A stretch of 64,000 bases of DNA, taken from the NCBI RefSeq assembly GCF_901709675.1, contig NC_051088.1, positions 25,269,193-25,333,192 of the forward strand, read 5' to 3'. Shown one piece after another: positions 63,206-64,000 of the stretch. The DNA comes from Syngnathus acus (taxonomy: Eukaryota > Chordata > Actinopteri > Syngnathiformes > Syngnathidae). The position numbers and the translations under genes are program-made. Below the pieces are notes generated by a model. That model had not been told where the DNA came from and ran no database searches. It saw only the letters and a list, made by a program, of their open reading frames with translations. The stretch's first letter is position 1; the number at the start of each line of letters is the position of its first letter.

Positions 63206-63850
63206 TCAGTTTCTTCGGTTTCCGTGTTGTCTTATGAAGAGCTTGGGCGTGTTCCATCCCTCTGGCGCCTTCTTCAGCCCAGCGCGCATCCAAATCCGTT
63301 TCAGGTCCTTCTCAAAACGTTTCTGCACAAACAAAACAATCTTGTTGAAATTTCTCCACAAAAAATTCTCTCACATGACACGGTTGGATTTCGAGTGAAT
63401 TTTCATTCCCCCCGATGAAATCGAGAAGAGCCCCAAAGCTTTTTGCCGTCAACCGAACCGATCTGGCAGAACGTACCTGCTTCTTTCTGCCCCTGCTCTC
63501 CCGCACTCTCCTCCGGAGGAATTTGGTCCGTTTCAACAGCTTCTTGTACTTGTGCCGGTTCATTTTGCGGCGCCGGATCTCCAGGACGTTTTTGCAAGCG
63601 AGGGGCGCATCGACGTCCTCCTCAAGAACTGGCAGCTCCCGCTGCGGCAGGGGAGGAAGAGAGTAGCGCAGCGAGAGCCACGTTTCCAGAGGACTCACGC
63701 ACAGCTTACGGGGTACCAGCATCTCGTCCGGTTCCGGCTCCGCTCGGAGCCATCGAGGCGGATGGCGGTTGTCGGCCGCTGTGGTGTAACGCGGCGCCCT
63801 GCTGCCGAGGGGGCGGGCGGACGCCAGAAGTGCCGGCTGCGCACTGCCAC
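63206..63850 (-). CDS. aurkaip1: Aurora kinase A-interacting protein 1 (mitoribosomal mS38), 5' end unresolved
   Basis: Two exons join in phase 0: about 63477-63850 (donor aagcag|gtacgt) and 63206-63322 (ends in TGA 63206-63208). They encode the conserved AURKAIP1 core [19 protein letters not shown], the basic block [19 protein letters not shown] and the C-terminal block [29 protein letters not shown]. In human the same protein is a small-subunit mitochondrial ribosome component (mS38) and binds Aurora-A. The frame is open up to 63878. The ATG at 63720-63722 is the Met inside the conserved EEMLVPRK-type motif and is not the start, since family members have a mitochondrial targeting N-terminus before it. 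That N-terminal exon was not found; the upstream edge 63850 assumes the weak acceptor gtgtcgcag. It may lie beyond the window. Confidence 0.88.
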
Positions 63851-64000
63851 CTGCGACACCTCCGTGGCAAAGGACGCATCAGAATACAGTTGGTTAGCTA
63901 CAGAAGTCACAAGATGGTCGCGAAATATTGGAAATCCATTCAACGCGCAAAGAAGCAAGGACTTTCATACAAAGTCGTCTCTCGGGCGACGTGACGTGTT

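Noticed and set aside
63443-63994. 183-codon + strand open frame across aurkaip1 ending in KKQGLSYKVVSRAT
   Set aside because: Mostly the shadow of the aurkaip1 coding exon. The last 30 codons look protein-like but lack independent support.

Overview
The window is nuclear DNA of a vertebrate, almost certainly a teleost fish. Its genes have short introns with GT-AG junctions, microsatellites are dense ((CA)n, (CT)n, (GGAT)n, (ACTC)n), and its interspersed repeats are of fish type. The coding exons translate to vertebrate proteins recognised from memory; no database search was possible. Exon models were built by hand, joining splice sites and checking that the reading frame stays open across each junction.

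Layout: (1) 1-5.9 kb: repeat-rich DNA, one orphan terminal exon (about 1.05-1.15 kb), then tceanc (+). (2) 7-8.4 kb: rab9a (+), with a 5' untranslated exon and a single coding exon. (3) 10-22.6 kb: gpm6b (-), seven coding exons with a 7.7 kb first intron. (4) 22.6-29.6 kb: intergenic microsatellites. (5) 29.8-31.5 kb: gemin8 (-), head-to-head with (6) a cd200-like gene (+, 32.2-34.6 kb). (7) 35.3-38.4 kb: a second, reduced CD200-like gene (+) that has lost its C2 domain exon and contains a MITE. (8) 40.5-42.8 kb: a tandem array of palindromic repeat units. (9) 43.7-45.6 kb: a BTLA-like inhibitory receptor (-) with an ITIM-type tail. (10) 47.2-57.1 kb: dvl1 (-), 15 coding exons. (11) 58.3-62.6 kb: mxra8 (-), 10 coding exons. 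(12) 63.2-63.9 kb: aurkaip1 (-), cut or incomplete at its 5' end.

Three blocks that lie apart in human sit side by side here: TCEANC/RAB9A/GPM6B/GEMIN8 (human Xp22.2), CD200/BTLA (human 3q13.2) and DVL1/MXRA8/AURKAIP1 (human 1p36.33). The genes are not a functional pathway as a whole. The CD200/CD200-like/BTLA-like trio does form an immune inhibitory cluster. Next to it lies the most unusual DNA in the window: a 235-bp-period array carrying seven 90-bp hairpins, flanked by units that each bear a CRE palindrome, a CCAAT box and an IRF/ISRE-type element.
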